Below are positions 53,450 to 61,686 of a DNA stretch of 64,000 bases, piece after piece. Both the position numbers and the translations under genes were made by a program. The first letter of the stretch is position 1. Each line of letters begins with the position of its first letter. Source of the DNA: JAFAXD01 sp963760435 (GTDB lineage: Bacteria > Pseudomonadota > Alphaproteobacteria > Rhizobiales > Xanthobacteraceae); contig CAVXDE010000022.1 in assembly GCA_963760435.1 (NCBI GenBank), positions 68,651-132,650 of the forward strand. The letters are read 5' to 3'. The notes under the pieces are model-generated. The model was not told the DNA's origin. It saw nothing but the letters and a program-made list of their open reading frames with translations, and did not search any database.

Positions 53450-54477
53450 GTTTGCTCGCGCGGACAGCTCTCGCGATTGCGAGTGCGCTCCTAGCTGTGC
53501 TGTTGCTGCTGCCGGCGCTTGCCCAGACCGATCGGCCGACCGACAACGGTCCCGTTCGCATTCAAATCAAGGCGGAGCCGATCGATGCTTTTCAACCCGG
53601 CGAACGGGGCCGCGTTCGCTTCGGGCCGCTCGAGTTCCGGGGGGGATTGCAGCTAACGTCATCCTACAAAGCTTTTGGCGGCCTCTCTGCCTTGCGGTTG
53701 TTTGCGGACGGCGCAAATTTCATCTCCCTGAGCGACAAGGGACGTTGGCTTAAGGGGCGTATCGCTTATGCCAACGGTCGCCCGATTGGCATTGATGATG
53801 CGGAGATGGCGCCGATCCTCGGGCCGGACGGCCGTCCACTCGCCGCGCGTGGTTGGTACGACACCGAGTCGATCGCTATCGATGGCGACACGCTCTATGT
53901 GGGCATCGAACGCGTCAATCGGATTGTGCGGCTCGACTACGGGCGTTCCGGTTTGCTGGCGCGCGGTCAGTCGATCGCGGTTCCGGCCGGCATCGGCAGC
54001 CTGCCGAATAATCGTGGGCTTGAGTGTCTCGAATTTATTCCGCGATCGATGCCAGGCGGAGGCACGCTTGTTGCGATCTCGGAGCGAGGCCTCGACAGTG
54101 CCGGAAACATTCGTGGTTTTCTGATCGGGGGCAAAACACCTGGCGAGTTCAGCGTCGCGCGCCACAACGACTTCGATATCAGTGATTGCGCGGTTTTACC
54201 GGATCGCAATCTCATATTGTTGGAGCGCCGCTTCAGTTGGAGCACCGGGATAGCGATGCGTCTCCGGCGCATACCACTTCAGACACTTGCCCCCGGCGCA
54301 GTGGTCGACGGCGAAGAGATACTGACGGCCGATATGGGGTATCAGATCGACAATATGGAGGGATTGAGCGTTCACCGCAGCAGCGCCGGGGAGGTCCTGC
54401 TCACCATGGTCTCAGACGACAATTTCTCGCTGCTGCAGCGCACGATCCTGCTGCAGTTCGCCCTGATCGGAGAGTAG
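53446..54477 (+). CDS. Phytase-like (esterase-like) domain protein, exported
   Basis: 343 residues. Signal peptide at 1-27 (ALAIASALLAVLLLLPALAQ), then a beta-propeller-like phytase-like domain with FGGLSALRLFADGANFISLS, DTESIAIDGDTLYVGIERVN, LECLEFIPRSMPGGGTLVA and MEGLSVHRS. The reaction is unproven; members are called esterase-like phytases. The start is TTG at 53446, overlapping the cobT stop as TTGA, so it is translationally coupled to cobalt chelation. It is divergent in function from cobT, so linkage may reflect gene order alone. Confidence 0.85.
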   Translation: MSLLARTALAIASALLAVLLLLPALAQTDRPTDNGPVRIQIKAEPIDAFQPGERGRVRFGPLEFRGGLQLTSSYKAFGGLSALRLFADGANFISLSDKGRWLKGRIAYANGRPIGIDDAEMAPILGPDGRPLAARGWYDTESIAIDGDTLYVGIERVNRIVRLDYGRSGLLARGQSIAVPAGIGSLPNNRGLECLEFIPRSMPGGGTLVAISERGLDSAGNIRGFLIGGKTPGEFSVARHNDFDISDCAVLPDRNLILLERRFSWSTGIAMRLRRIPLQTLAPGAVVDGEEILTADMGYQIDNMEGLSVHRSSAGEVLLTMVSDDNFSLLQRTILLQFALIGE

Positions 54478-54489
54478 CCCCGCAATGAG

Positions 54490-54780
54490 CTAGGCCGCCT
54501 CGGCCCGCTTCTTCACCAGCTGCCGCTTGATATCCAATGCCTTGCTCGAAAGCTCGTCATCCTTCGCTTTCAGCAGGAAAGCGTCGAGCCCGCCACGATG
54601 GTCAACCGACTTGATGGCATTGGCCGATACCCGCAGCTTCACCGACCGCCCCAGCGCCTCGGAAATCATCGTGACGTTGAACAGGTTGGGCAGAAACCGA
54701 CGTTTCGTCTTTATGTTGGAGTGACTGACGCGGTGGCCGACTTGCGCACCCTTGCCCGTCAATTCGCACCGCCGCGACAT
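54490..54780 (-). CDS. rpmB: 50S ribosomal protein L28
   Basis: 96 residues. SRRCELTGKGAQVGHRVSHS is the typical L28 N-terminus, with NIKTKRRFLPNLFNVTM following. C-terminal helix as in alphaproteobacteria. The ATG at 54780 is confirmed by family length. Convergent with the phytase-like gene. Confidence 0.97.
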   Translation of the reverse strand: MSRRCELTGKGAQVGHRVSHSNIKTKRRFLPNLFNVTMISEALGRSVKLRVSANAIKSVDHRGGLDAFLLKAKDDELSSKALDIKRQLVKKRAEAA

Positions 54781-54986
54781 GGCAAACCTCTTGTCAACAG
54801 ACCCTGGCCCGCGCCGAGCGGGGCCAAATGAGTATCGGGATTTATTGGACCGGGGACGTATAGAGACCGGGGCCGCCAGCGTCAAGAAGAGAGGAAATCG
54901 GGGCCATCCTAATGTCCTCGTTGGGCGATGCCACGTCCGCCGACGGCTATCACACAAAGGACTTAATCGGCCCCGAGACAGGCCCA

Positions 54987-55817
54987 ATGCCGTCCATTCG
55001 CAGTGCGCTGTTGTCGGCCGCGCTTGCGCTGGCGCCTCAATTCGCCTGCGCGCAGGCGAAGCTCGACGCGCATTTCGTTGTCACTTTTGCCGGAGTGACC
55101 ATCGGCAAAGGCAACTGGGTCATCGAAATCACCGACGACCAGTATACGGCCGCCGCGAGCGGGGCCACCACCGGTCTACTGCGCATATTCTCGACGGGGG
55201 CAGGCACAAGTGCGGTGCGGGGCGCCATCGTGCACGGGCGCCTGGCGCCGGGAAACTATGCGGCGACGATCACCCAGGACGGCGAAACCGACACCCTGCG
55301 CATGCTGATCGCCGGCGGCAACGTCAAGGAGTTCTCGATTGTGCCTCAACCGCCGCCGCCCGGACCGGACCGAATTCCGGTGACCGAGGCGCACCTGCGT
55401 GGGGTGACGGATCCGATGAGCGCGTCGCTCCTGCGCATGCCCGGAAATGCCGATCCGATCAGCCCGCAAGCGTGCGGGCGCACGGTCTCGATCTTCGATG
55501 GCCGCATGCGGTACGACCTGCAGTTGGCCTATAAGCGCATGGAACGGGTGAAGCTGGACAAGAGCTATGAAGGACCCGTGGTGGTGTGCGCGATCTATTT
55601 CCGCCCGATCGCCGGTTATCGTCCCGAGCGCGCCGCGCTTAAATACCTGATAGCGCAACGCGATATGGAAGTGGCGTTGGCCCCCATCGGGGGAACGCGC
55701 GTGCTCGTGCCGTTTTGGTTCAAGCTGCCGACTCCACTCGGGACCGGCGTGCTGCAGGCGACTCAATTCATTGCCAGTCAGCAGCCCAATGTCACGCCGA
55801 CCAAGCTCGGTCAGTAA
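54987..55817 (+). CDS. DUF3108 family exported protein
   Basis: 276 residues. Signal peptide (SALLSAALALAPQFACAQAK, cut after about residue 23). The mature part is beta-rich, with LDAHFVVTFAGVTIGKGNWV and ITDDQYTAAASGATTGLLRI, matching DUF3108. The family is predicted periplasmic, role unknown. ATG 54987 is chosen over 54912 because it opens the signal peptide. Confidence 0.85.
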   Translation: MPSIRSALLSAALALAPQFACAQAKLDAHFVVTFAGVTIGKGNWVIEITDDQYTAAASGATTGLLRIFSTGAGTSAVRGAIVHGRLAPGNYAATITQDGETDTLRMLIAGGNVKEFSIVPQPPPPGPDRIPVTEAHLRGVTDPMSASLLRMPGNADPISPQACGRTVSIFDGRMRYDLQLAYKRMERVKLDKSYEGPVVVCAIYFRPIAGYRPERAALKYLIAQRDMEVALAPIGGTRVLVPFWFKLPTPLGTGVLQATQFIASQQPNVTPTKLGQ

Positions 55818-55980
55818 GCAGGACACAAATTTCGGCGGGAATCGCAGGTGACGTATTGACTCCGCTTCCAGCTCGTGGAGTCGCACCGGCGCGCTGAACA
55901 TTGCCTGTACGAAAGCGCGTTGGGACCGAGAATACACTGCATTTAGCGTGAGAGATCGTAGATGTCCGCCACATGTGGCC

Positions 55981-56042
55981 GTGAACGAATGAGTACGAGC
56001 AGGAGTCAGCGATTCGGGCGCGATTCGTTCGAGACTCGTTCT
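55981..56042. repeat. Palindromic repeat, copy 1 of 2
   Basis: Starts GTGAACGAAT and includes GCGATTCGGGCGCGATTC followed by GTTCGAGACTCGTTC. It matches the copy at 56275-56338 at about 29 of 33 positions in the second half. The outer arms are incomplete at the right end. Confidence 0.6.
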
Positions 56043-56274
56043 AAAAACCAGAACATTCAGGTTTTGCGGCGTTTATTTGCCTGTCGCGTGCTCGTGCGAT
56101 CGTGCTGCTTGCATCGCGGGGTTCTGGTTTCCCGTCCGAGTTCGGGCTAACGACAAAACTTGGCTCGGGGGAAACCCGCGCGCATTAAGGATTGATCATG
56201 TTTTTTCACCTCGCAGGATCCACCTTGCCCCCTTATGTTGTGGTGTTGGCGCTCGGAGACGCGAGCTGTCGCCG

Positions 56275-56338
56275 TGAACGAATCCGGACAGAACATAGGT
56301 CCGCGATTCGAACGCGATTCGTTCGAAGCTCGTTCACA
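56275..56338. repeat. Palindromic repeat, copy 2 of 2
   Basis: Outer arms GTGAACGA / TCGTTCAC are perfect, and an internal dyad TTCGAACG / CGTTCGAA surrounds CGATT. It lies about 100 bp before the helicase start. Together with copy 1 it could be an operator pair or a mobile palindromic element. Confidence 0.6.
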
Positions 56339-56440
56339 ACGTTAATGCGCGGATGATCCACGATCCCCGAGTATCACCACTGTAAGCTCATCGGGCACTG
56401 CGGGCTTGCCCATCAGCCGGCAACCGCGCCAGGACATTGA

Positions 56441-59400
56441 ATGGCACTCTCTCTTTCCGCTGCAACGCCGATCCGTGATCCACGCGCGCGCGGCGCAGGC
56501 GTCACTGCGGTGCTCGGGCCGACCAATACCGGTAAGACCCATCTCGCCATCGAGCGGATGCTGGCGCACAGCTCGGGCCTCATCGGTTTGCCGCTGCGCC
56601 TTCTCGCGCGCGAGGTCTACAACAAGTGTATCGAACGCGTTGGCAGCGACGCTGTCGCGCTGATCACCGGTGAAGAAAAGATCAAGCCGCCTCACGCGCG
56701 CTACTGGGTCGCGACCGTTGAAGCAATGCCACGCGATCTCGACGTGGCCTTCCTCGCTGTCGATGAGATTCAGCTCGCCGCTGATCTCGAGCGCGGACAT
56801 GTATTCACGGACCGGATTCTCAATCGGCGCGGGCGCGAGGAAACGCTGATTCTCGGGGCCGCCACCATGCGGCCGATGGTCGACAAGCTGCTTCCCGGCG
56901 CCAATGTGTTGAGCCGGCCGCGGCTGTCGACGCTGAGCTTTGCGGGCGACAAAAAAATCACGCGTCTGCCGCGGCGGTCCGCGATCGTCGCGTTTTCGAC
57001 CGAAGAAGTGTACGCGATCGCGGAACTCATCCGGCGCCAGCGGGGCGGCGCAGCCGTCGTGCTCGGGGCGCTTTCGCCGCGCACCCGCAATGCGCAGGTC
57101 GCATTGTATCAATCGGGAGACGTCGATTATCTGGTCGCCACCGACGCGATCGGGATGGGTCTTAATCTGGATGTAGACCACGTCGCGTTTGCATCGGATC
57201 GCAAGTTCGATGGCTATCAATATCGCAAGCTCAATCCGATTGAGTTTGCGCAGATCGCGGGCCGTGCCGGCCGCGCGACGCGCGACGGCACGTTCGGCAG
57301 CACCGGACGCTGTCCGCCATTTGAACACGAGCTGGTGCAAGCGCTGGAAGCGCACGCATTCGACCCGGTTCGCGTGCTGCAATGGCGCAGCAACGATCTT
57401 GATTTTTCCTCGATCGGCGCGCTCACGGCGTCGTTGACGACGAATCCGGCGCTGCCGGGGCTCACGCGCGCGCCGATGGCGGAAGATATTGTTGTGCTCG
57501 AACATGCGGGGCGCGACGAAGACATACGCGCAATCGCCACGACACGCGCAGCGATTGAGCGCCTCTGGGAAGTTTGCCAGGTCCCCGACTACCGCAAGAT
57601 CTCACCGGCCGCGCACGCAGAGCTCGTCACGACGCTCTATGGTTTTCTCATCCGGGACGGTAACATTCCCGACGACTGGTTTTCACAGCAGATCGCACAA
57701 GCGGATCGCACCGATGGTGGCATCGACACATTATCGACGCGTATCGCGCACATCAGGACTTGGACCTTTGCGGCGAACCGTCCCGATTGGCTCAAAGATC
57801 CGGAGCACTGGCAGGGCGTTGCCCGCGGGGTGGAAGATAAGCTATCGGACGCCCTGCACGAGCGCTTGGCGGAGCGCTTCGTTGATCGTCGCACCAGTGT
57901 GTTGATGCGACGCCTCAAAGAGAACGCGATGCTGGAAACCGAAATCAGCAAGACCGGTGACGTGATCGTTGAAGGCCATGTCATCGGGCGATTGGAGGGC
58001 TTTCGCTTCGCTCCCGATGCGTCGGCGGGCGGATCGGAAGCGAAGGCGCTGTCGGGCGCGGCGCAGAAAGCCCTGGCGGGCGAGATCGAGGCGCGTGCCA
58101 CGCGCCTCGCGCATGCGCCGGATTCGCAGTTTGTCCTTGCCGCGGATGGGACCATTCGCTGGATTGGCGATGCGGTCGCGAAGCTCACGGCGGGCGATAA
58201 TCTGCTGCGTCCGCGGGTGCGCATCCTTGCCGACGAGCATTTGACTGGTGCCGCGCAAGAAGCGGTGCAGACGCGGCTCGACCTGTGGACCCACACGCAC
58301 ATCGAACGGGCCTTGGCACCGCTGTTCGTGCTGAGTGCGGCTGACGACATCACCGGCCTCGCCCGCGGCATCGCTTATCAGATCGTCGAAGCCCTCGGGG
58401 TGCTTGAGCGCGGCAAAGTCGCCGACGACGTCAAGAACCTCGATCAAGCTGCGCGCGCGACCTTGCGCAAGCATGGCGTCCGTTTCGGCGCCTACCACAT
58501 CTATGTGCCGGCGCTGCTCAAGCCGGGTCCGCGTGCGCTCGCCGCGCAATTGTGGGCGCTCAAGAATGGCGGCCCCGACCTCACCGGAATGGATGATCTG
58601 CTGCGGCTCGCGGCTAGCGGCCGCACATCATTCCGGGTCGACAAGGACACCAACAAACAGCTCTACCGCACCATCGGATATCGTGTGTGTGGGGAACGCG
58701 CGGTGCGCGTCGATATCTTGGAGCGGCTCGCCGATCTGATCCGACCTGCGTTGCTTTGGAAAGACGGTGTCACCCCGAAACCAGCCGGAGCGTTTGACGG
58801 GCGTGGGTTCACGGTTACCCAGGCCATGACGTCGCTCACGGGTTCGTCGGGTGAGGATTTTGGCTCGATCCTGCGTGCCCTTGGCTATCGCCTGGACCGG
58901 CGCCCGCGGCCTGTCGAGGCGTCGCCCGCTGAGGTTCATTCCGCTGAGGTGAGCGCTGTCGAGCAAGCGCTCGCGGAGCCGGACACCGCTTCCTCTGCAA
59001 CGGCTGACGACCCGGCTATAACGGCTCAATCCGAACCTGTTGAAGCTGCAAGCGACGTTGTGGTTGAACCGGGCACGGCCGAGCCCGAGTCCGAGCAGGA
59101 CGCAGCGGTTGAATCGCAAACTTCCGAGCTCGCCCCGACAGCCGACGAGACTTCGGCAGAACAGGCAGTTGCGGTCGAGCCGCAGGCCGAGGAGGCAGTG
59201 CTCGATGCAGCTGAACGGCCGGCGGAGGCCGAGGCATTGAGCGCGGCGACCCCCGAGGCGGCGGCCGCGGCCGAGCCGGAATTCATCGAGGTCTGGCGGC
59301 CAGGCCGATCGGAGGAGCGAAGGCCGCGGCGGCGGCGGCCAGCGCGCGACAAACGACCGGCCGATGCGCCGGCGCAAGCTCAAGCACCCTCTCAGGAGCA

Positions 59401-59695
59401 GGCCGCCACGGCGGCGCCGTCCTCGCCAGCCCATCGTGAAGAGCCCCGCCGCGATCGCGAGGACCGGCGCAAGCCGCGCGATGCAACAGATCGGGCAGCT
59501 GGTCGCAGCCACGAGGGGCGGCGCGAAGGGCGGGATCGGGATCGCCGCCGGGATCGGCGCGACGAAGATCGGCCGCCGCGGGTCTGGGAGGCGGGACGCG
59601 ATCGGCGCGGCAAGGAGCCCGATCCGGATTCCCCGTTTGCCAAACTGGCGGCCCTCAAGGCGCAGCTCGAAGCGGAAGCCAAGGATCGGCATTGA
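56441..59695 (+). CDS. SUV3-like DEAD/DEAH-box RNA helicase with long disordered tail
   Basis: 1084 residues. Walker A VLGPTNTGKTHLAIERMLAH, DEAH-type LAVDEIQLAADLERGHVF, and the helicase C-terminal motifs AIGMGLNLDVDHVAFASD and QIAGRAGRATRDGTFGS resemble mitochondrial SUV3, an RNA helicase of the degradosome. After about residue 830 the protein becomes low-complexity, first acidic (Glu/Ala), then basic with RRRRPARDKR and RDRDRRRDRRDE. This tail may bind RNA or partner nucleases. The TGA stop overlaps the start region of the S4 gene frame. Confidence 0.92.
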   Translation: MALSLSAATPIRDPRARGAGVTAVLGPTNTGKTHLAIERMLAHSSGLIGLPLRLLAREVYNKCIERVGSDAVALITGEEKIKPPHARYWVATVEAMPRDLDVAFLAVDEIQLAADLERGHVFTDRILNRRGREETLILGAATMRPMVDKLLPGANVLSRPRLSTLSFAGDKKITRLPRRSAIVAFSTEEVYAIAELIRRQRGGAAVVLGALSPRTRNAQVALYQSGDVDYLVATDAIGMGLNLDVDHVAFASDRKFDGYQYRKLNPIEFAQIAGRAGRATRDGTFGSTGRCPPFEHELVQALEAHAFDPVRVLQWRSNDLDFSSIGALTASLTTNPALPGLTRAPMAEDIVVLEHAGRDEDIRAIATTRAAIERLWEVCQVPDYRKISPAAHAELVTTLYGFLIRDGNIPDDWFSQQIAQADRTDGGIDTLSTRIAHIRTWTFAANRPDWLKDPEHWQGVARGVEDKLSDALHERLAERFVDRRTSVLMRRLKENAMLETEISKTGDVIVEGHVIGRLEGFRFAPDASAGGSEAKALSGAAQKALAGEIEARATRLAHAPDSQFVLAADGTIRWIGDAVAKLTAGDNLLRPRVRILADEHLTGAAQEAVQTRLDLWTHTHIERALAPLFVLSAADDITGLARGIAYQIVEALGVLERGKVADDVKNLDQAARATLRKHGVRFGAYHIYVPALLKPGPRALAAQLWALKNGGPDLTGMDDLLRLAASGRTSFRVDKDTNKQLYRTIGYRVCGERAVRVDILERLADLIRPALLWKDGVTPKPAGAFDGRGFTVTQAMTSLTGSSGEDFGSILRALGYRLDRRPRPVEASPAEVHSAEVSAVEQALAEPDTASSATADDPAITAQSEPVEAASDVVVEPGTAEPESEQDAAVESQTSELAPTADETSAEQAVAVEPQAEEAVLDAAERPAEAEALSAATPEAAAAAEPEFIEVWRPGRSEERRPRRRRPARDKRPADAPAQAQAPSQEQAATAAPSSPAHREEPRRDREDRRKPRDATDRAAGRSHEGRREGRDRDRRRDRRDEDRPPRVWEAGRDRRGKEPDPDSPFAKLAALKAQLEAEAKDRH

Positions 59696-59735
59696 TGCGG
59701 CAACCGGCGCGCCAACCTGGGTGTTCTGGGTAGCC

Positions 59736-60035
59736 TTGCCCGAGACCCAGCAGCGCATCGACAAGTGGCTCTGGCACGCGCGGGTCGTGCGCACGCGGAC
59801 AGCCGCGATGGAATTGGCGAACTCCGGACTTGTGCGACGCAATGGGGTGCGCGTTGAGGCGGCGAGCCGGGCCGTGAAGCCGGGCGACGTGCTGACCATT
59901 GCCCTCGACCAGGGGGTGCGCATCCTCAGGGTTTTGCGGTTTGTCGAGCGGCGCGGCGGGGCGGAACTCGCACGGACCCTCTACGAAGACCTGTCATCGA
60001 CACCGGCAACGCGCGAGTCAGCCGGCAATTGTTGA
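59736..60035 (+). CDS. S4-domain RNA-binding protein (HslR-like)
   Basis: 99 residues. It begins PETQQRIDKWLWHARVVRTR, a typical S4 heat-shock protein start, with AAMELANSGLVRRNGVRVEA and KPGDVLTIALDQGVRILRVL. HslR-type proteins bind stalled 50S subunits. The TTG start at 59736 fits the family N-terminus; GTG at 59721 is the alternative. It follows the helicase by 40 bp. Confidence 0.85.
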   Translation: MPETQQRIDKWLWHARVVRTRTAAMELANSGLVRRNGVRVEAASRAVKPGDVLTIALDQGVRILRVLRFVERRGGAELARTLYEDLSSTPATRESAGNC

Positions 60036-60236
60036 TCACGGCGCTTCTCTTGCACGCGCCGCATCCTTACGTTACAGCCACACTCACGTGATCGGGCCAA
60101 TTCCTGTCAATTGGTTCGGTTTTTCGCGTGTTCTGGTCGGCAATCGTAAGCCACCCTCGGGCCGACCGAGGGTCACCTTCTCAGCGCACGCGGTGGGCAA
60201 CCCGAAATGGTCGTGTTTCGGCGGCCGGAGCTGGCA

Positions 60237-60575
60237 ATGACTTACGTCGTCAACGAGAGCTGCATCAAGTGCAAGTATATGGACTGCGTGGAGGTATGCC
60301 CCGTCGACTGCTTCTACGAGGGTGAGAACATGCTGGTCATTCACCCCGACGAGTGCATCGATTGCGGGGTGTGCGAGCCGGAATGTCCGGTCGAGGCTAT
60401 CAAGCCGGATACCGAGCCGGGCCTCGAGAAATGGCTTGAGATCAACGCTGAGTTCGCCAAGTCCTGGCCGAATATCACGGTGAAGAAGGAGCCGCCCGCG
60501 GACGCCAAGGAGTTCGACGCGGTGCCCAACAAATTCGAGAAATTTTTTTCCCCGGAGCCCGGCGGCGGCGACTAG
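60237..60575 (+). CDS. fdxA: Ferredoxin FdxA (7Fe-type)
   Basis: 112 residues. Two Fe-S motifs: CIKCKYMDCVEVCPVDCFY (3Fe-4S type) and ECIDCGVCEPECPVEAI (4Fe-4S). It transfers electrons in the cytosol. GGAG precedes ATG 60237. A promoter and intrinsic terminator lie between it and carD. Confidence 0.95.
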   Translation: MTYVVNESCIKCKYMDCVEVCPVDCFYEGENMLVIHPDECIDCGVCEPECPVEAIKPDTEPGLEKWLEINAEFAKSWPNITVKKEPPADAKEFDAVPNKFEKFFSPEPGGGD

Positions 60576-60656
60576 ATTAGCCTCACGTACAATTTGTCAC
60601 AGGGAGATCATATACGGAAGTGTAGCAAGTTCGCCCCATTTGCGCGCCGCAAACCA

Positions 60657-60684
60657 TTGAATTCAGCCGAAAATGTGCTATATT
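60657..60684 (+). promoter_or_regulatory. Promoter upstream of carD
   Basis: TTGAAT at 60657-60662, a 16-nt spacer and TATATT at 60679-60684. It would start transcription near 60691, about 30 nt before an intrinsic terminator. Confidence 0.5.
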
Positions 60685-60721
60685 CGCGGCGAATGAACAA
60701 CAATCACAAATACCTCCGACA

Positions 60722-60747
60722 GCTCCCCTCCGGGGAGCATATTTTTT
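60722..60747 (+). terminator. Intrinsic terminator before carD, possible attenuator
   Basis: Perfect 7-bp arms GCTCCCC / GGGGAGC with a 3-nt loop, followed by ATATTTTTT. It ends transcription from fdxA or, if the promoter at 60657 is used, could act as an attenuator for carD. Confidence 0.7.
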
Positions 60748-60965
60748 ACGGGGGCTTTACCGAGGAACCGTCTAAATAGGGGCGTGCGCACAGCACGCGA
60801 GTCACAGTGGCAGGCAAAACGCGTCACAAGTCCAAAAAGACCATCAAGGTATCCTCGGCCGCGCGCCGCAGGACTTCAAACGCTTCTCGCACGGGTAGCC
60901 GGCGAGGGGCTTCCGTCACAAAGCCGATCGGCCCTAGGCCGGGAGGCCAAGGAGTTGCGCAGGGA

Positions 60966-61529
60966 ATGACCGTAAAAAAGACGACCCAGCGGCAAGGGTT
61001 CAAGACCAACGAGTTCATCGTTTACCCGGCCCATGGGGTGGGTCAGATCGTGGCGATCGAAGATCAGGAGGTGGCAGGGCTCAAGCTTGAGCTTTTTGTC
61101 ATCAACTTCGTGAAGGACAAGATGACTTTGCGGGTGCCCACCACCAAGGTTGCGGCGGTCGGGATGCGCAAGCTCGCTGAGGAGCCGATGGTTAAGCGCG
61201 CTCTTGAGACGCTCAAGGGGCGTGCGCGGATCAAGCGTACCATGTGGTCGCGCCGCGCCCAGGAATACGAAGCCAAGATCAACTCGGGCAATATCGTTGC
61301 GATTTCCGAGGTCGTGCGGGATCTCTATCGCTCGGACACCCAGCCTGAGCAGTCCTACAGCGAGCGCCAGCTTTACGAGGCCGCGCTCGACCGTCTGTCG
61401 CGTGAAATCTCCGCTGTGCAGCGGATTACGGAAACTGAGGCCATCAAGGAGATCGAGGCCGCTCTCGCCAAAGGCCCCCGCCGTGGAGGTCCGAAGGCCG
61501 ACGAGGTCGTCGAAGAAGAAGCAGCCTGA
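60966..61529 (+). CDS. carD: CarD family transcriptional regulator
   Basis: 187 residues from ATG 60966, which has AAGGAG about 11 nt upstream. TQRQGFKTNEFIVYPAHGVG and QIVAIEDQEVAGLKLELFVI form the RNA-polymerase-interacting domain; the C-terminal half has WSRRAQEYEAKINSGNIVAI and TETEAIKEIEAAL helices for DNA contact. It stabilises open promoter complexes, including at rRNA genes. An in-frame GTG at 60807 would add a 53-residue basic extension (KTRHKSKKTIKVSSAARRR and on). A good terminator follows. Confidence 0.93.
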   Translation: MTVKKTTQRQGFKTNEFIVYPAHGVGQIVAIEDQEVAGLKLELFVINFVKDKMTLRVPTTKVAAVGMRKLAEEPMVKRALETLKGRARIKRTMWSRRAQEYEAKINSGNIVAISEVVRDLYRSDTQPEQSYSERQLYEAALDRLSREISAVQRITETEAIKEIEAALAKGPRRGGPKADEVVEEEAA

Positions 61530-61555
61530 TCAATCTCCCGACACTTATGCGTGAC

Positions 61556-61585
61556 AAGGCCCGGCACTGCCGGGCCTTTGTTTTT
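61556..61585 (+). terminator. Rho-independent terminator after carD
   Basis: AAGGCCCGGC / GCCGGGCCTT with a 3-nt loop, followed by TGTTTTT. 26 bp after the carD stop. Confidence 0.85.
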
Positions 61586-61605
61586 GCGGCTCTGTCCTTT
61601 TGTTT

Positions 61606-61653
61606 GAGCATCATCTTTTCCGAAAACCGGTATCCGCTTTTCGGGATCATCCT
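61606..61653. repeat. Dispersed palindromic repeat, diverged copy 3
   Basis: GAGCATCATC ... GGGATCATCC outer arms and CCGAAAA / TTTTCGG inner arms around CCGGTATCC. It shares the core of the copies at 14611 and 18891. It lies between carD and the convergent M48 gene. Confidence 0.65.
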
Positions 61654-61686
61654 CCAGTGCGGGGCAGGCTGTTTGCGGGACACGCT

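Larger units (their letters stand above)
55818..56440. other. 623-bp gap with two palindromic repeat copies
   Basis: No convincing gene. It carries the repeated element listed at 55981-56042 and 56275-56338, and an inverted repeat AAAACC / GGTTTT at 56044-56065. A short plus-strand frame over the first copy has a protein-like SQRFGRDSFETRSKNQN stretch, but the second copy encodes a similar phrase followed by a stop, so this probably comes from the repeat itself. Confidence 0.55.

Noticed and set aside
55981..56338. CRISPR-like array
   Set aside because: Only two diverged copies with a long gap between them; no regular spacers or cas genes.
58628..59923. A 431-codon minus-strand open frame
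   Set aside because: Antisense of the low-complexity helicase tail.
60693..60779. A 28-codon ORF before carD
   Set aside because: It contains the intrinsic terminator hairpin and has no ribosome site, so it is probably not translated.
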